The notes: generated by a model not told the origin, from the sequence alone. A DNA stretch of 49,904 nucleotides from SIG588 sp045591985 (GCA_045591985.1 JAZNTV010000080.1:1-49904), one strand, 5' to 3'. Shown: positions 1 to 10,927, numbered from the stretch's first letter. Made by a program: numbers and translations.

Positions 1-32
1 GGAGTTTGGAGGTCGTTTCGAATCCCCGATTT

Positions 33-74
33 TAAAAAACAAACGACACACACCGCATGGTGTATGTCGTTTGT
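33..74 (-). terminator. Rho-independent terminator of tRNA-Lys
   Basis: On the minus strand a 16-bp stem (arms at 59-74 and 39-54, one G-T wobble) with a four-base loop begins right after the tRNA CCA end and runs into a stretch of T residues. This is a textbook intrinsic terminator and shows that the tRNA is a single-gene transcript. Confidence 0.85.
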
Positions 75-150
75 TGGTGGCCCATCGGGGATTCGAACCC
101 CGGACACCTTGATTAAAAGTCAAGTGCTCTGCCAACTGAGCTAATGAGTC
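75..150 (-). tRNA. tRNA-Lys (anticodon TTT)
   Basis: Read on the minus strand the 76 bases fold as a tRNA: acceptor GACTCAT, D-arm with AGCTCAGTTGG, anticodon stem CTTGA/TCAAG around the loop CTTTTAA (anticodon TTT, reading AAA/AAG), a variable loop, T-arm CGGGG-TTCGAAT-CCCCG, discriminator A and an encoded CCA. The 3' acceptor strand is ATGGGCC, so position 2 (A) faces C at position 71 and position 4 (T) faces G at 69. The A-C mismatch is unusual, because the common bacterial tRNA-Lys acceptor ends in ATGAGTC. It has its own promoter and terminator. Confidence 0.93.
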
Positions 151-166
151 ATTTGCAACTTTTAGT

Positions 167-195
167 ATTATATCCAAAAGATAACGAATTGTCAA
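167..195 (-). promoter_or_regulatory. Sigma-A promoter of tRNA-Lys
   Basis: Minus strand: TTGACA (190-195), a 17-base spacer, TATAAT (167-172). Both hexamers match consensus exactly. The -10 lies 16 bases before the mature tRNA 5' end, leaving room for a short leader removed by RNase P. Confidence 0.9.
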
Positions 196-294
196 CCCTT
201 TTCTGAAAATTTCATTAGGTTTCGCTTTTTTGTCAACGATCGAGAAAAGGAGAACGAATGAATTATGCAACCTGTAGAAAGGTGGCGAGGTTGC

Positions 295-323
295 TTGACA
301 AATGTCGGCTGCTGAATTATACT
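295..323 (+). promoter_or_regulatory. Sigma-A promoter of glnA, with adjacent inverted repeat
   Basis: TTGACA (295-300), 17-base spacer, TATACT (318-323). A 7-base perfect inverted repeat, GCAACCT (267-273) and AGGTTGC (288-294), abuts the -35 hexamer on its upstream side and could be a regulator site. A second TATAAT at 343-348 could serve another start. No T-box or riboswitch fold is evident in the leader. Confidence 0.8.
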
Positions 324-387
324 TAACATAATTATTGCAGTGTATAATGGGTAGTAGGTTGTGTAACTAGCAAAGGAGGAGAAACGT

Positions 388-2475
388 ATGAAGTTTCCCG
401 AAAATTTTGGCTGCATGGTCTTTAACGATCGTGTTATGAAAGAACGTCTCCCTGCCGACGTATATGCCGCTTTGCAAAAGACGATGGCCAACGGCCGTTC
501 GCTCGATATCAGTGTGGCAAGCGTTGTGGCCAACGAGATGAAAGATTGGGCGATCGAAAACGGCGCTACACACTTTACCCATTGGTTCCAACCGTTGACC
601 GGTATCACCGCTGAAAAGCATGACAGTTTTCTCTCTCCTTCGAAAGACGGACGTGCTATTATGGAGTTTTCTGGCAAGGAATTGATCAAGGGCGAGCCTG
701 ACGCCTCCTCCTTCCCGTCCGGCGGTCTGCGCGCCACATTCGAAGCGCGTGGCTATACCGCGTGGGATGCCACCTCCTATGCCTTTATCAAAAATAACAC
801 CCTGTGCGTTCCTACCGCCTTCTGTTCTTACGGCGGTGAAGCTTTGGATAAGAAGACGCCGCTTCTGCGTTCAATGGAAGCCATCAGCCGTCAAGCATTG
901 CGTGTGGTGTGCCTGTTTGGTCATAACAACGTGAATATCGTGCGTACCACAGTCGGTCCCGAACAGGAATATTTCTTGGTCGATAAAGAGATGTATGACC
1001 GGCGTCGCGACCTGCGATATACGGGACGTACGCTGTTTGGTGCGAAACCGCCGAAAGGCCAGGAGATGGATGATCACTATTTCGGGACCATCAAACCCCG
1101 CGTAGCGGCGTTTATGCGCGAATTGGATGAAGAACTGTGGAAACTCGGCATCTATGCTAAGACCGAGCACAACGAGGCCGCCCCCGCGCAACATGAACTT
1201 GCCCCCGTGTATACTACCACCAACATCGCCATCGACCACAATCAGTTGACGATGGAATTGATGAAACAGATTGCCGCTCGTCACAATATGGTGTGTATTC
1301 TCCACGAGAAGCCGTTTGAAGGGGTCAACGGCAGCGGTAAACACAACAACTGGTCGCTTTCCACCGATACGGGTATCAACTTGTTTGAGCCCGGCGAAAC
1401 GCCGTATGAAAACGCACAGTTCCTGCTGTTCCTGTGTGCCGTGTTAAAAGCCGTGGACGATTATCAGGATCTTTTGCGTATTTCTGTTGCAAGCGCGGGC
1501 AATGACCATCGTTTGGGCGGACATGAAGCACCGCCTGCCATTGTCTCCATCTTCCTCGGCGAGGAATTGACCGATATTTTGGAATCCATCGAGAACGATC
1601 AGCCGTATGACCCGAAAGAGACGGTGACTATGAAAGTCGGCGTTCATACGCTCCCCCGTTTTCCCAAGGATTCTACCGATCGCAACCGTACATCGCCCTT
1701 TGCCTTTACAGGCAATAAGTTCGAGTTCCGTATGCCGGGTTCTTCCGCTTCGGTTGCCAGTCCGAACGTTGTATTGAATACCGCAGTGGCAGAAGTGCTG
1801 GCACAGTTTGCCGATACGTTGGAGGGAGCGGTCGATTTTAACGAAGCACTCCACACCCTTATTCAAAAGACGATCAAAAATCACAAGCGTATTATCTTTA
1901 ACGGTAACGGCTATGACGACGCATGGGTAAAAGAGGCGAAAAAACGCGGTCTTTTAAATCTTGCCACCACACCCGACGCACTCCCCTATATGTTGCTTGA
2001 CAAAAATGTGGCGTTGTTCGAAAAGCATCACGTATTCACCGAAAAGGAGCTTTGTGCACGGTTTGAAATCTATAACGAGATCTATTGTAAAACGTTGAAT
2101 ATCGAAGTACAAACCATGGTGAAGATGGCACGGCGTGACATTCTTCCTGCGGTTTTGGCCTATTCCCGTGTGTTGAGCGAAACGATCAATGCAAAGAAAA
2201 CCGCCTGTTCTCTGCCTTGCAAAGCCGAAGAAAAGCTGCTTCAAAAACTGGCAGACAGCAGCGACCGACTGTATGACGCTATTGAAGAATTGGATGAGGA
2301 TATCGCCCGTACTGCCAACTATACCGAAAAATCCATGTTGGCATTCTATTTTAAAGAAACGGTCATTCCCGCTATGAACAAAGTGCGCGCAATCGCGGAC
2401 GAAATGGAAATTCTTACAGCGAAAGACTACTGGCCGTATCCCACCAGCGGCGACTTGCTCTTCAGTATCAGTTGA
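388..2475 (+). CDS. glnA: Glutamine synthetase, type III (GlnN)
   Basis: Cytosolic ATP-dependent glutamate-ammonia ligase, the main ammonium assimilation enzyme. At 695 residues it has the length of the GSIII class found in Bacteroidetes, cyanobacteria and Clostridia, about 250 residues longer than GSI. Family motifs seen in the sequence are GPEQEYFLVD, HNEAAPAQHELAP (glutamate/metal site) and NGSGKHNNWS (nucleotide site), plus a C-terminal helical extension. The start ATG follows AAAGGAGGAG by 7 bases. It is monocistronic: its own consensus promoter lies upstream and a strong hairpin (2477-2516) directly follows the stop. Regulation probably acts at the promoter, where an inverted repeat touches the -35. 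Confidence 0.96.
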   Translation: MKFPENFGCMVFNDRVMKERLPADVYAALQKTMANGRSLDISVASVVANEMKDWAIENGATHFTHWFQPLTGITAEKHDSFLSPSKDGRAIMEFSGKELIKGEPDASSFPSGGLRATFEARGYTAWDATSYAFIKNNTLCVPTAFCSYGGEALDKKTPLLRSMEAISRQALRVVCLFGHNNVNIVRTTVGPEQEYFLVDKEMYDRRRDLRYTGRTLFGAKPPKGQEMDDHYFGTIKPRVAAFMRELDEELWKLGIYAKTEHNEAAPAQHELAPVYTTTNIAIDHNQLTMELMKQIAARHNMVCILHEKPFEGVNGSGKHNNWSLSTDTGINLFEPGETPYENAQFLLFLCAVLKAVDDYQDLLRISVASAGNDHRLGGHEAPPAIVSIFLGEELTDILESIENDQPYDPKETVTMKVGVHTLPRFPKDSTDRNRTSPFAFTGNKFEFRMPGSSASVASPNVVLNTAVAEVLAQFADTLEGAVDFNEALHTLIQKTIKNHKRIIFNGNGYDDAWVKEAKKRGLLNLATTPDALPYMLLDKNVALFEKHHVFTEKELCARFEIYNEIYCKTLNIEVQTMVKMARRDILPAVLAYSRVLSETINAKKTACSLPCKAEEKLLQKLADSSDRLYDAIEELDEDIARTANYTEKSMLAFYFKETVIPAMNKVRAIADEMEILTAKDYWPYPTSGDLLFSIS

Positions 2476-2476
2476 T

Positions 2477-2516
2477 AAAAGAACGCGATGTGTTAAAAAA
2501 CACATCGCGTTCTTTT
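2477..2516. terminator. Terminator shared by convergent glnA and SDR gene
   Basis: An 18-bp perfect stem (AAAAGAACGCGATGTGTT and its complement) with a four-base AAAA loop. It begins one base after the glnA stop codon. The arm ends supply T residues in both directions, so it can serve the convergent minus-strand unit as well. Confidence 0.85.
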
Positions 2517-2563
2517 ATGGTTTATGTCGCGGGAAATTAGCCATCTGTCGCGAAAGAGTAAGG

Positions 2564-3364
2564 TTACGGACGAAGTCCAAGACCGCCTTCCAGCGTCAGT
2601 GTCTCTCCTGTCATAAACTTGAAATCGGGGTGTGCCAACTGCACACACACACGGCCGATATCCTCTTCGGGATCGCCGAAATATCCCATAGGCGGCGTAT
2701 GCACGTTCTTGTCAAACGCATCCGGATACGCTTTTTGAAACTGTTCAAGCTGTGCGGTCCAGGCCAAGGGGCAGATCACGTTGACGTTGATACCGTCACG
2801 TCCCCATTCATTGGCCGCCACGCGACTGAGACCGCGTATTCCCTCTTTAGCCGCGGCATACGCGCACTGTCCGAAATTACCGAACAGGCCCGCACCCGAA
2901 GCAAAGTTAATAACCGAACCTTTGGTCTCCTTCAAATACGGATAACACGCCTGCATGTAATGGAAAGCGGCGTACAGACCGGAGTAGATCGCCAGATCAA
3001 ACTGTTCGGTGGTGTGCTGTTCCAGAGTTACGCCCGAAGCCGAAGCCTGTGCATTATTGATCAGCACATCAATGCGTCCAAACGCTTCCACCGCCTGTTT
3101 CACCACATTTGCAGCAATAGCGGCATTATCCGCACCGCTTGCAATATCCGCTTTTACGGGAAGCACTTTCACGCCGTATACGCGTTCCAGTTCCTCCTTG
3201 GCATCGTCCAGTTTTTTTACGTTACGACCGGTAATAACGATGTTGGCACCTTCCTTGGCGTAGGCCGTTGCAATTCCGTATCCGATCGAACCTGCTTTTC
3301 CGTTTTCAAGAACCGCGCGACCGCCGCCGGTAATCAGCACGGTCTTACCAGTTAAAAAGCCCAT
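2564..3364 (-). CDS. Short-chain dehydrogenase/reductase with enlarged glycine loop
   Basis: NAD(P)-dependent oxidoreductase of the classical SDR fold, 266 residues; substrate unknown. Visible elements: N-terminal beta strand and glycine loop starting TGGG at residues 12-15, the helix start GSIGYGIA at 25-32, Ser156, and Tyr169-x3-Lys173 (YAAAK). Two oddities: the glycine loop carries about nine extra residues between TGGG and GSIG, and the usual NNAG reads NNAQ (103-106). It starts at ATG behind AGGAGG. It lies 17 bases after valS and probably shares that transcript, which ends at 2477-2516. It could act on a fatty acyl, sugar or steroid-like substrate; nothing here decides that. Confidence 0.88.
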   Translation of the reverse strand: MGFLTGKTVLITGGGRAVLENGKAGSIGYGIATAYAKEGANIVITGRNVKKLDDAKEELERVYGVKVLPVKADIASGADNAAIAANVVKQAVEAFGRIDVLINNAQASASGVTLEQHTTEQFDLAIYSGLYAAFHYMQACYPYLKETKGSVINFASGAGLFGNFGQCAYAAAKEGIRGLSRVAANEWGRDGINVNVICPLAWTAQLEQFQKAYPDAFDKNVHTPPMGYFGDPEEDIGRVCVQLAHPDFKFMTGETLTLEGGLGLRP

Positions 3365-3381
3365 ATTATCCTCCTAATTAC

Positions 3382-6075
<2,694 letters not shown>

Positions 6076-6086
6076 AGTTTTATACC

Positions 6087-7688
6087 TCAATTCATTTCGC
6101 GTTTAAAGTCGGCCAATTCCAAGCCCTTGTTGTGTTCGAGTGCCCAGTCGATGTTCCAACTGCTGGTAAACAGCAACAAGTAGTGACCGCGCATATCCTG
6201 CACACGTTTGGTATCAGAACTCAAATTCAGCGCTTTGGGGTCGATATCCTCATTAACGATCCAGCGGATCTGACTATACGGCAGACTTTCCATACGAATA
6301 TCTACCGCATATTCGTTCTTCAAACGATATTCAAGCACTTCGAATTGCAGTGTACCGACTACACCGACGATCACTTCTTCCATGCCGCCGTCTACTTCTT
6401 TGAATATCTGTATCGCACCCTCCTGGGCAATCTGGTCGGTTCCTTTGACAAACTGCTTACGCTTCATGGTATCGGTGGCGCGTATTCGCGCAAAATGTTC
6501 GGGCGCGAAGGTGGGAATGCCTTCAAACGCAAACTTCTTATTCGGTATACATACCGTGTCACCGATGGAGAAAATACCGGGATCGAAGATACCGATAATA
6601 TCCCCCGCATACGCCTCTTCGATCCCTTCGCGGTCCTGCGCCATCAACTGTTGCGGCTGAGACAGGCGAAGTTTTTTGTTGCCCTGTACGTGCAACACTT
6701 CCATGTTCTTTTCGTAACGGCCGGAACAAATGCGGAAAAAGGCAATGCGATCGCGATGCGCTTTGTTCATGTTGGCTTGGATCTTAAATACAAACGCCGA
6801 GAAATCCTCGTTCATCGGATCGATTTCCCCCGTGTCGGTTTGTCGCGGCAACGGTGCGGTGGTCATCTTCAAGAAATCTTCCAAGAAAGGCTGCACACCA
6901 AAGTTGGTAAGTGCCGAGCCGAAAAATACGGGAGTCAACTGTCCCGCACGAACACGATCGAGATCAAACTCACTTCCCGCACCATCCATCAACTCGATAT
7001 CGTCGTTCAGCGTATTGTAGTGGGACTCACCAATCAACGTTTTGAGCGAATCATCTTTTAAATCTACTTCGGTGGCGGTTGCTTCATATTGGCCGGTTGC
7101 ACCTTCGGCAGCGGAAAACGCCAGAATGTGTTGCTCTCGGCGGTTATATACCCCCTTGAACTCTTTTCCGCATCCGATCGGCCAGTTGACGGCATAGGTA
7201 TCAATGCCAAGCACTTGTTCGATCTCTTCTAACAATTCAAACGGTTCACGCGCTTCACGGTCCATCTTGTTGATAAACGTAAAAATGGGAATGTGACGCA
7301 ACATACAAACCTTGAACAACTTAACCGTTTGGCGCTCCACGCCTTTGGAAGCGTCGATGACCATGACGGCCGAATCCGCCGCCATCAACGTACGGTAGGT
7401 ATCTTCCGAAAAGTCCTGGTGACCCGGCGTATCCAAAATATTGATGCAATATCCGTCATACTCGAACTGCAGTGCCGAAGACGTGACGGAAATACCGCGC
7501 TGTTTTTCAATTTCCATCCAGTCGGAAACGGCGTGTTTCATCGACCGTTTACCTTTCACCATACCGGCACTGGCGATCGCCCCGCCGTACAGCAACAACT
7601 TTTCGGTCAGCGTCGTCTTACCGGCGTCCGGGTGCGATATGATTGCAAACGTACGCCGCCGACGGATCTCATTTTGTAGATTTGACAA
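6087..7688 (-). CDS. prfC: Peptide chain release factor 3
   Basis: Translational GTPase that removes RF1/RF2 from the ribosome after termination; 533 residues. The G domain shows SHPDAGKTTL (G1, residues 18-27), DTPGHQDF (G3) and NKMDRE (G4), followed by the domain II/III region of RF3. I choose TTG at 7686-7688 as start, since GGAGGGG lies exactly seven bases upstream and the protein then begins MSNLQNEIRRRRTFAIISHPD like other RF3 proteins; the ATG at 7712 has no ribosome binding site. First gene of the prfC-valS-SDR unit, with its own promoter. Confidence 0.95.
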   Translation of the reverse strand: MSNLQNEIRRRRTFAIISHPDAGKTTLTEKLLLYGGAIASAGMVKGKRSMKHAVSDWMEIEKQRGISVTSSALQFEYDGYCINILDTPGHQDFSEDTYRTLMAADSAVMVIDASKGVERQTVKLFKVCMLRHIPIFTFINKMDREAREPFELLEEIEQVLGIDTYAVNWPIGCGKEFKGVYNRREQHILAFSAAEGATGQYEATATEVDLKDDSLKTLIGESHYNTLNDDIELMDGAGSEFDLDRVRAGQLTPVFFGSALTNFGVQPFLEDFLKMTTAPLPRQTDTGEIDPMNEDFSAFVFKIQANMNKAHRDRIAFFRICSGRYEKNMEVLHVQGNKKLRLSQPQQLMAQDREGIEEAYAGDIIGIFDPGIFSIGDTVCIPNKKFAFEGIPTFAPEHFARIRATDTMKRKQFVKGTDQIAQEGAIQIFKEVDGGMEEVIVGVVGTLQFEVLEYRLKNEYAVDIRMESLPYSQIRWIVNEDIDPKALNLSSDTKRVQDMRGHYLLLFTSSWNIDWALEHNKGLELADFKREMN

Positions 7689-7720
7689 AAGGAAACCCCT
7701 CCATATAAACAATTAAATTC

Positions 7721-7749
7721 ATTTTATACTATTTTGGAAAAATAATCAA
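7721..7749 (-). promoter_or_regulatory. Promoter of prfC-valS-SDR
   Basis: Minus strand TTGATT (7744-7749), 17-base spacer, TAAAAT (7721-7726). It lies between the rluD terminator and prfC, and the predicted leader is only about 25 bases long. Confidence 0.7.
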
Positions 7750-7778
7750 CCCCTATTCCGCAAAAACGCCTCAGAATG

Positions 7779-7819
7779 TAAAAAAAACGACCTTCTGTAA
7801 TTTGACAAAAGGTCGTTTT
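7779..7819 (-). terminator. Terminator of the long miaB-rluD unit
   Basis: Minus strand stem AAAACGACCTT (7809-7819) pairs with AAGGTCGTTTT (7784-7794) around a 14-base loop and runs on into a T-tract (8 T in all). It starts 24 bases after the rluD stop. Confidence 0.85.
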
Positions 7820-7843
7820 CAACTTGCTGTCTGTGTAAAGCGT

Positions 7844-8761
7844 TTACCCCTTACGGAGAAGTTTGTCTAAGAACGTCGTGAAATACGGCGGCAAATCCGA
7901 TGTAAAGTACATTTCCTTGTCGGTTATCGGGTGGGTAAATCCAATTTCTCGGGCGTGTAAACACTGACCGTTTAAGTTGTTCGGATCCTTTTTGGCACCA
8001 TATACCGTATCTCCTGCCACAGGATGCCCAAGTGACGCCATATGCACACGAATCTGGTGGGTACGCCCCGTCTCTAATTTCAGTTGTACGTGGGAATATC
8101 CGGCATATTCTGCAAGCACACGATAATGGGTTACTGCCGTTTTGCTGTTTTTTTCGGTAATCGCCATCTTTTTGCGGTCAACGGGATGACGACCGATAGG
8201 GGCATTTACCGTACCTTCGGACATCGAAAGATGCCCCACCACAATCGCTTCATACAGGCGGGTGAAACTGTGTTCTTTGATTTGCGCAGCCAGCCCTTGG
8301 TGGGCCTCGTCGTTTTTAGCAACAATCAACAGGCCGCTGGTATCTTTGTCGATACGATGAACGATTCCCGGACGAAGAACACCGTTGATCCCCGACAGAC
8401 CGTCACCGCAATGGGCAAGCAAGGCATTGACCAGCGTGCCGTCTGCATGGCCGGCGGCGGGATGAACCACCATTCCCTTCGGTTTATTAACCACCAGCAA
8501 GTGATCGTCTTCGTATACGATATCCAAGGGAATCTCTTGGGCGATCGCGTCACAAGGGGTCGCTTCCGGAAGGCAGACCGCGACTTCTTCCCCACCGCGC
8601 AAACGATAATTCTTCGGTATTGATTTGTCGCCGACCGTGACAGCACCGCTTTCCATCAATCCCTGCACGGCAGAACGTGTCAGCGGCAACTGTTCAGCCA
8701 AAACTACATCAAGACGTTTCCCTGCCTGCTCGGTCGTCATTGTTATCCGATACGTTTCCAT
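7844..8761 (-). CDS. rluD: Pseudouridine synthase, RluD family
   Basis: Isomerises uridine to pseudouridine in 23S rRNA (E. coli RluD acts on helix 69). 305 residues: an N-terminal S4 RNA-binding domain (about 10-75) and the RsuA/RluA catalytic domain with PGIVHRIDKDTSGLL, whose Asp138 is the expected catalytic residue. Start ATG sits 8 bases after GGGGGAGG. This site lies inside lspA, so the two genes overlap by 53 bases in different frames and are translationally linked. It is the last gene of the long unit. Which uridine is modified cannot be told from sequence; other family members (YlyB type) share this organisation beside lspA. Confidence 0.92.
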   Translation of the reverse strand: METYRITMTTEQAGKRLDVVLAEQLPLTRSAVQGLMESGAVTVGDKSIPKNYRLRGGEEVAVCLPEATPCDAIAQEIPLDIVYEDDHLLVVNKPKGMVVHPAAGHADGTLVNALLAHCGDGLSGINGVLRPGIVHRIDKDTSGLLIVAKNDEAHQGLAAQIKEHSFTRLYEAIVVGHLSMSEGTVNAPIGRHPVDRKKMAITEKNSKTAVTHYRVLAEYAGYSHVQLKLETGRTHQIRVHMASLGHPVAGDTVYGAKKDPNNLNGQCLHAREIGFTHPITDKEMYFTSDLPPYFTTFLDKLLRKG

Positions 8762-9248
8762 CTACCAACGCCTCCCCCTTTGCGGTTACTTTGCTCTCGC
8801 CGAAAAAGAAGGCATACACCAAGATGAGCACGGCGCCAATGGACACACAACAATCGGCAAAGTTGAATACAGGAAAATCAAACCATTTAAAATAGTGAAT
8901 AAAATCCACTACATAGCCGTTAACGATGCGATCGATCAAGTTGCCGACACCACCGGAAAAGATCAATACCAGTCCGGTTGTTGCCAATCGGGAATCGGCA
9001 AACCAACGTTTGATCAGGGCAAAAAGTACAAACGATAACATAATGGCGGTCGCCACCGTGACGATCCAGCGCTGATTTTGCAACATGCCCCATGCAATGC
9101 CGTAATTTTCTACATAAGTTAATTCCAGCACGCCGTTCCACAAAGGGACAGCGTCGTTGTATGCCAAATGCCGCACGGCGGCCAATTTCGTAAGTTGATC
9201 AACAAAGACCAAGGCAGCCGTTGTCAAACCGGTTATCAACCAATACAC
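8709..9248 (-). CDS. lspA: Lipoprotein signal peptidase II
   Basis: Membrane aspartic protease that cuts the signal peptide of diacylglyceryl-prolipoproteins, such as the CotH lipoprotein encoded at 31903-34866. With the GTG start at 9246-9248 (nine bases after GAGAGGGG) the protein has 179 residues, close to the family norm. A longer reading frame runs up to 9389 but crosses the divIVA terminator and end. Four hydrophobic segments are visible. The catalytic pair is Asp115 (VVDF) and Asp132 (FNFADCC), with GGVGNLIDR before them. The C-terminal tail, rich in D, N and R, overlaps rluD. A TTG at 9257 touches the ribosome site and is less likely. Confidence 0.92.
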   Translation of the reverse strand: MYWLITGLTTAALVFVDQLTKLAAVRHLAYNDAVPLWNGVLELTYVENYGIAWGMLQNQRWIVTVATAIMLSFVLFALIKRWFADSRLATTGLVLIFSGGVGNLIDRIVNGYVVDFIHYFKWFDFPVFNFADCCVSIGAVLILVYAFFFGESKVTAKGEALVDGNVSDNNDDRAGRETS

Positions 9249-9277
9249 AGGATGCAACCCCTCTCGTCGGTAATTAC

Positions 9278-9315
9278 GGAAAAGCGCCGCCTCTCTTCGC
9301 CGAAAAGAGGCGGCG
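9278..9315 (-). terminator. Possible terminator or attenuator after divIVA
   Basis: A GC-rich 10-bp stem (AGAGGCGGCG/CGCCGCCTCT, arms 9306-9315 and 9285-9294) is followed on the minus strand by CTTTTCC. The T-run is weak, so it probably reduces rather than stops transcription into lspA-rluD, for which I see no separate promoter. Confidence 0.55.
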
Positions 9316-9324
9316 TGGATTACC

Positions 9325-10134
9325 TTACTTTTTGCGGCGAAACAACCCGCGAGGCTTCTCTTCGTCCTGCGCGATGTCGTAATCGTCACCGAATTTCAAA
9401 TCCGAAAAACGCGATTTCGGTGCTTCTTCGGCTACTGCCGTTTCAGCAATTTCTTCAAGCGAGGTCACCCCGGTCGTTTCCGCCTCAACCGGTGCTTCAA
9501 CAGCAGGTTCCTCTGCAATTGACGCGAGCGGTTCGACAACGGGAATATCGGCTTCCGCGACTTCTTCTGTCATCGGTGTCGGTTCGAATGTAACCGTCTC
9601 TGCTTCAGGTGCCGGTTCCTCTGCAGGTTCTTCTGCAGCAACCTCTTCTTCTTTTTCCTCTTCGGGGAGCACCTGAATCAACGACAAATGTTCACGGTAG
9701 ATAGAAAGCATACGCTCTTTGAAAAGCGAAACTTCTTGTTTCAAGCGTTGCAATTCGGTCTCTTCTGCTTTGATTTCATCCGTAATAGCAGCGAGAATGC
9801 CGGCCGCTTTTTCCTCGGCATCTTTAAGGATCTTTTCGGCTTTAATTGCGGCGTCTTCCTGTGTGAGTGCCGCTTTTTGATTGGCTTCTCGCACAATGGT
9901 ATCCCCCAAACGCTGCGCATTTACAAGGGCAGAGCGAATGCTGTCCTCTTCGCTGCGGTATTCTTTCAACTTATCCGCAAGCACTTCCATCTTCTTATTA
10001 GCAGTGTTACGTTCATCCAGTACACCGGCCAACGTATCGACACACTGGTCGATAAAATCATCCACTTCCGCGGTGGAATATCCGCCGCGAGCCTTGGAAA
10101 AGGTAACGTTTTTGATTTGTTCCAATGTCAACAT
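9325..10134 (-). CDS. divIVA: DivIVA cell-division/polarity protein
   Basis: Coiled-coil protein that binds strongly curved membrane at septum and poles and recruits partners. 269 residues: the N-terminal membrane-binding domain starts MLTLEQIKNVTFSKARGGYSTAEVD (conserved FxxxxxGYxxxEVD), then coiled coil to about 150, then a long acidic tail rich in E, P, A and V (about 160-240), ending in the basic FRRKK. The acidic tail is longer than in B. subtilis DivIVA (164 residues). Neighbours sepF, ylmH and yggS form the standard Gram-positive division cluster. Start ATG behind AGGAGAG. Confidence 0.95.
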   Translation of the reverse strand: MLTLEQIKNVTFSKARGGYSTAEVDDFIDQCVDTLAGVLDERNTANKKMEVLADKLKEYRSEEDSIRSALVNAQRLGDTIVREANQKAALTQEDAAIKAEKILKDAEEKAAGILAAITDEIKAEETELQRLKQEVSLFKERMLSIYREHLSLIQVLPEEEKEEEVAAEEPAEEPAPEAETVTFEPTPMTEEVAEADIPVVEPLASIAEEPAVEAPVEAETTGVTSLEEIAETAVAEEAPKSRFSDLKFGDDYDIAQDEEKPRGLFRRKK

Positions 10135-10156
10135 CGCACGACACTCTCCTAAAAAA

Positions 10157-10927
10157 TTATATATACTGCTCTATCGTAACAAATAATCGACCTTTACGAG
10201 TAGGTGGGCCAAGCTTTGCCACACGAAAACGCCCCACACCACGCACCGACAAAATATCGCCTTCTTGGACTTGCGAAGATACGGTTGTACACGGAATATG
10301 ATTAAGCGAAACGGTTCCCATTTCAATACGACGTGCCGCCTCTTCGCGCGAAGCCGCAAGACAAACCCGCAAAACGGCATCCAGTCGCGGCGAAGCCACG
10401 GTATCACGACGTTCAACAAACGTGTGTATGGCAGGAAGTTCACCCGCAAAAGGCACCTCACATTGCACGCCTTCGCCGCCGATCTTCGTAATCTCTTCCT
10501 GTAAAAAAGAAACGATTTCCTCTTTGACGAATACAACCGACAAGCCATCCGCACAAAGGATATCGCCGATCAATTCGCGGCGTATCCCCGCGGCAAGCAA
10601 CGACCCCAACACGTCACGATGGGTGATGTTTCGGCCGGTTCGATAGCGAAATGCCATAGCGGTAATGGGAAACCACGCTTCTTCAAGCGGCACACAATCG
10701 GGCGAAACACCGAGCAAGGTACGCTCTCCATCGGAATGGCCGCCGTAAAACACATATAAAACATCACCGTTTTTCGGCAACATTCCTTTGGCAACCGCTT
10801 GTTGGCGCGCATCTAAAAAACCGATAAACACAGGAGAAGAGCGGCGCGCACATAACCGCACCGCATCTTCTATACGCGCTTTCAGCAAAGCATCATCTGC
10901 AAAAGGGCTGTTAGAAGTAGAGCCCAT
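10157..10927 (-). CDS. ylmH: YlmH-type S4-domain RNA-binding protein
   Basis: 256 residues. An alpha/beta N-terminal part (about 1-170) is followed by an S4 domain near 180-245 (SPRLDAVLRVCLAASREEA..., then VSLNH and EGDILSVRGVGRF). The family is encoded in the division cluster of most Firmicutes, and B. subtilis YlmH (RqcP2) has been reported to bind stalled 50S subunits in ribosome rescue. Its ATG lies within sepF (17-base overlap) and no strong ribosome site precedes it, so translational coupling is likely. The window also encodes RqcP itself (20827-21069), so two rescue-type S4 proteins are present. Confidence 0.85.
   Translation of the reverse strand: MGSTSNSPFADDALLKARIEDAVRLCARRSSPVFIGFLDARQQAVAKGMLPKNGDVLYVFYGGHSDGERTLLGVSPDCVPLEEAWFPITAMAFRYRTGRNITHRDVLGSLLAAGIRRELIGDILCADGLSVVFVKEEIVSFLQEEITKIGGEGVQCEVPFAGELPAIHTFVERRDTVASPRLDAVLRVCLAASREEAARRIEMGTVSLNHIPCTTVSSQVQEGDILSVRGVGRFRVAKLGPPTRKGRLFVTIEQYI

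Noticed and set aside
17..40. Second tRNA on the plus strand at the window start
   Set aside because: TTCGAATCCCCG is present but the 5' half of the T-stem does not pair, and the following hairpin has no T-run on that strand.
6076..6090. T-box or leader control of valS
   Set aside because: Only 11 bases separate prfC and valS, so there is no room for a leader; none is seen before prfC either.
6132..7061. 309-residue plus-strand open frame
   Set aside because: Antisense to prfC, whose motifs are complete; no start signal.
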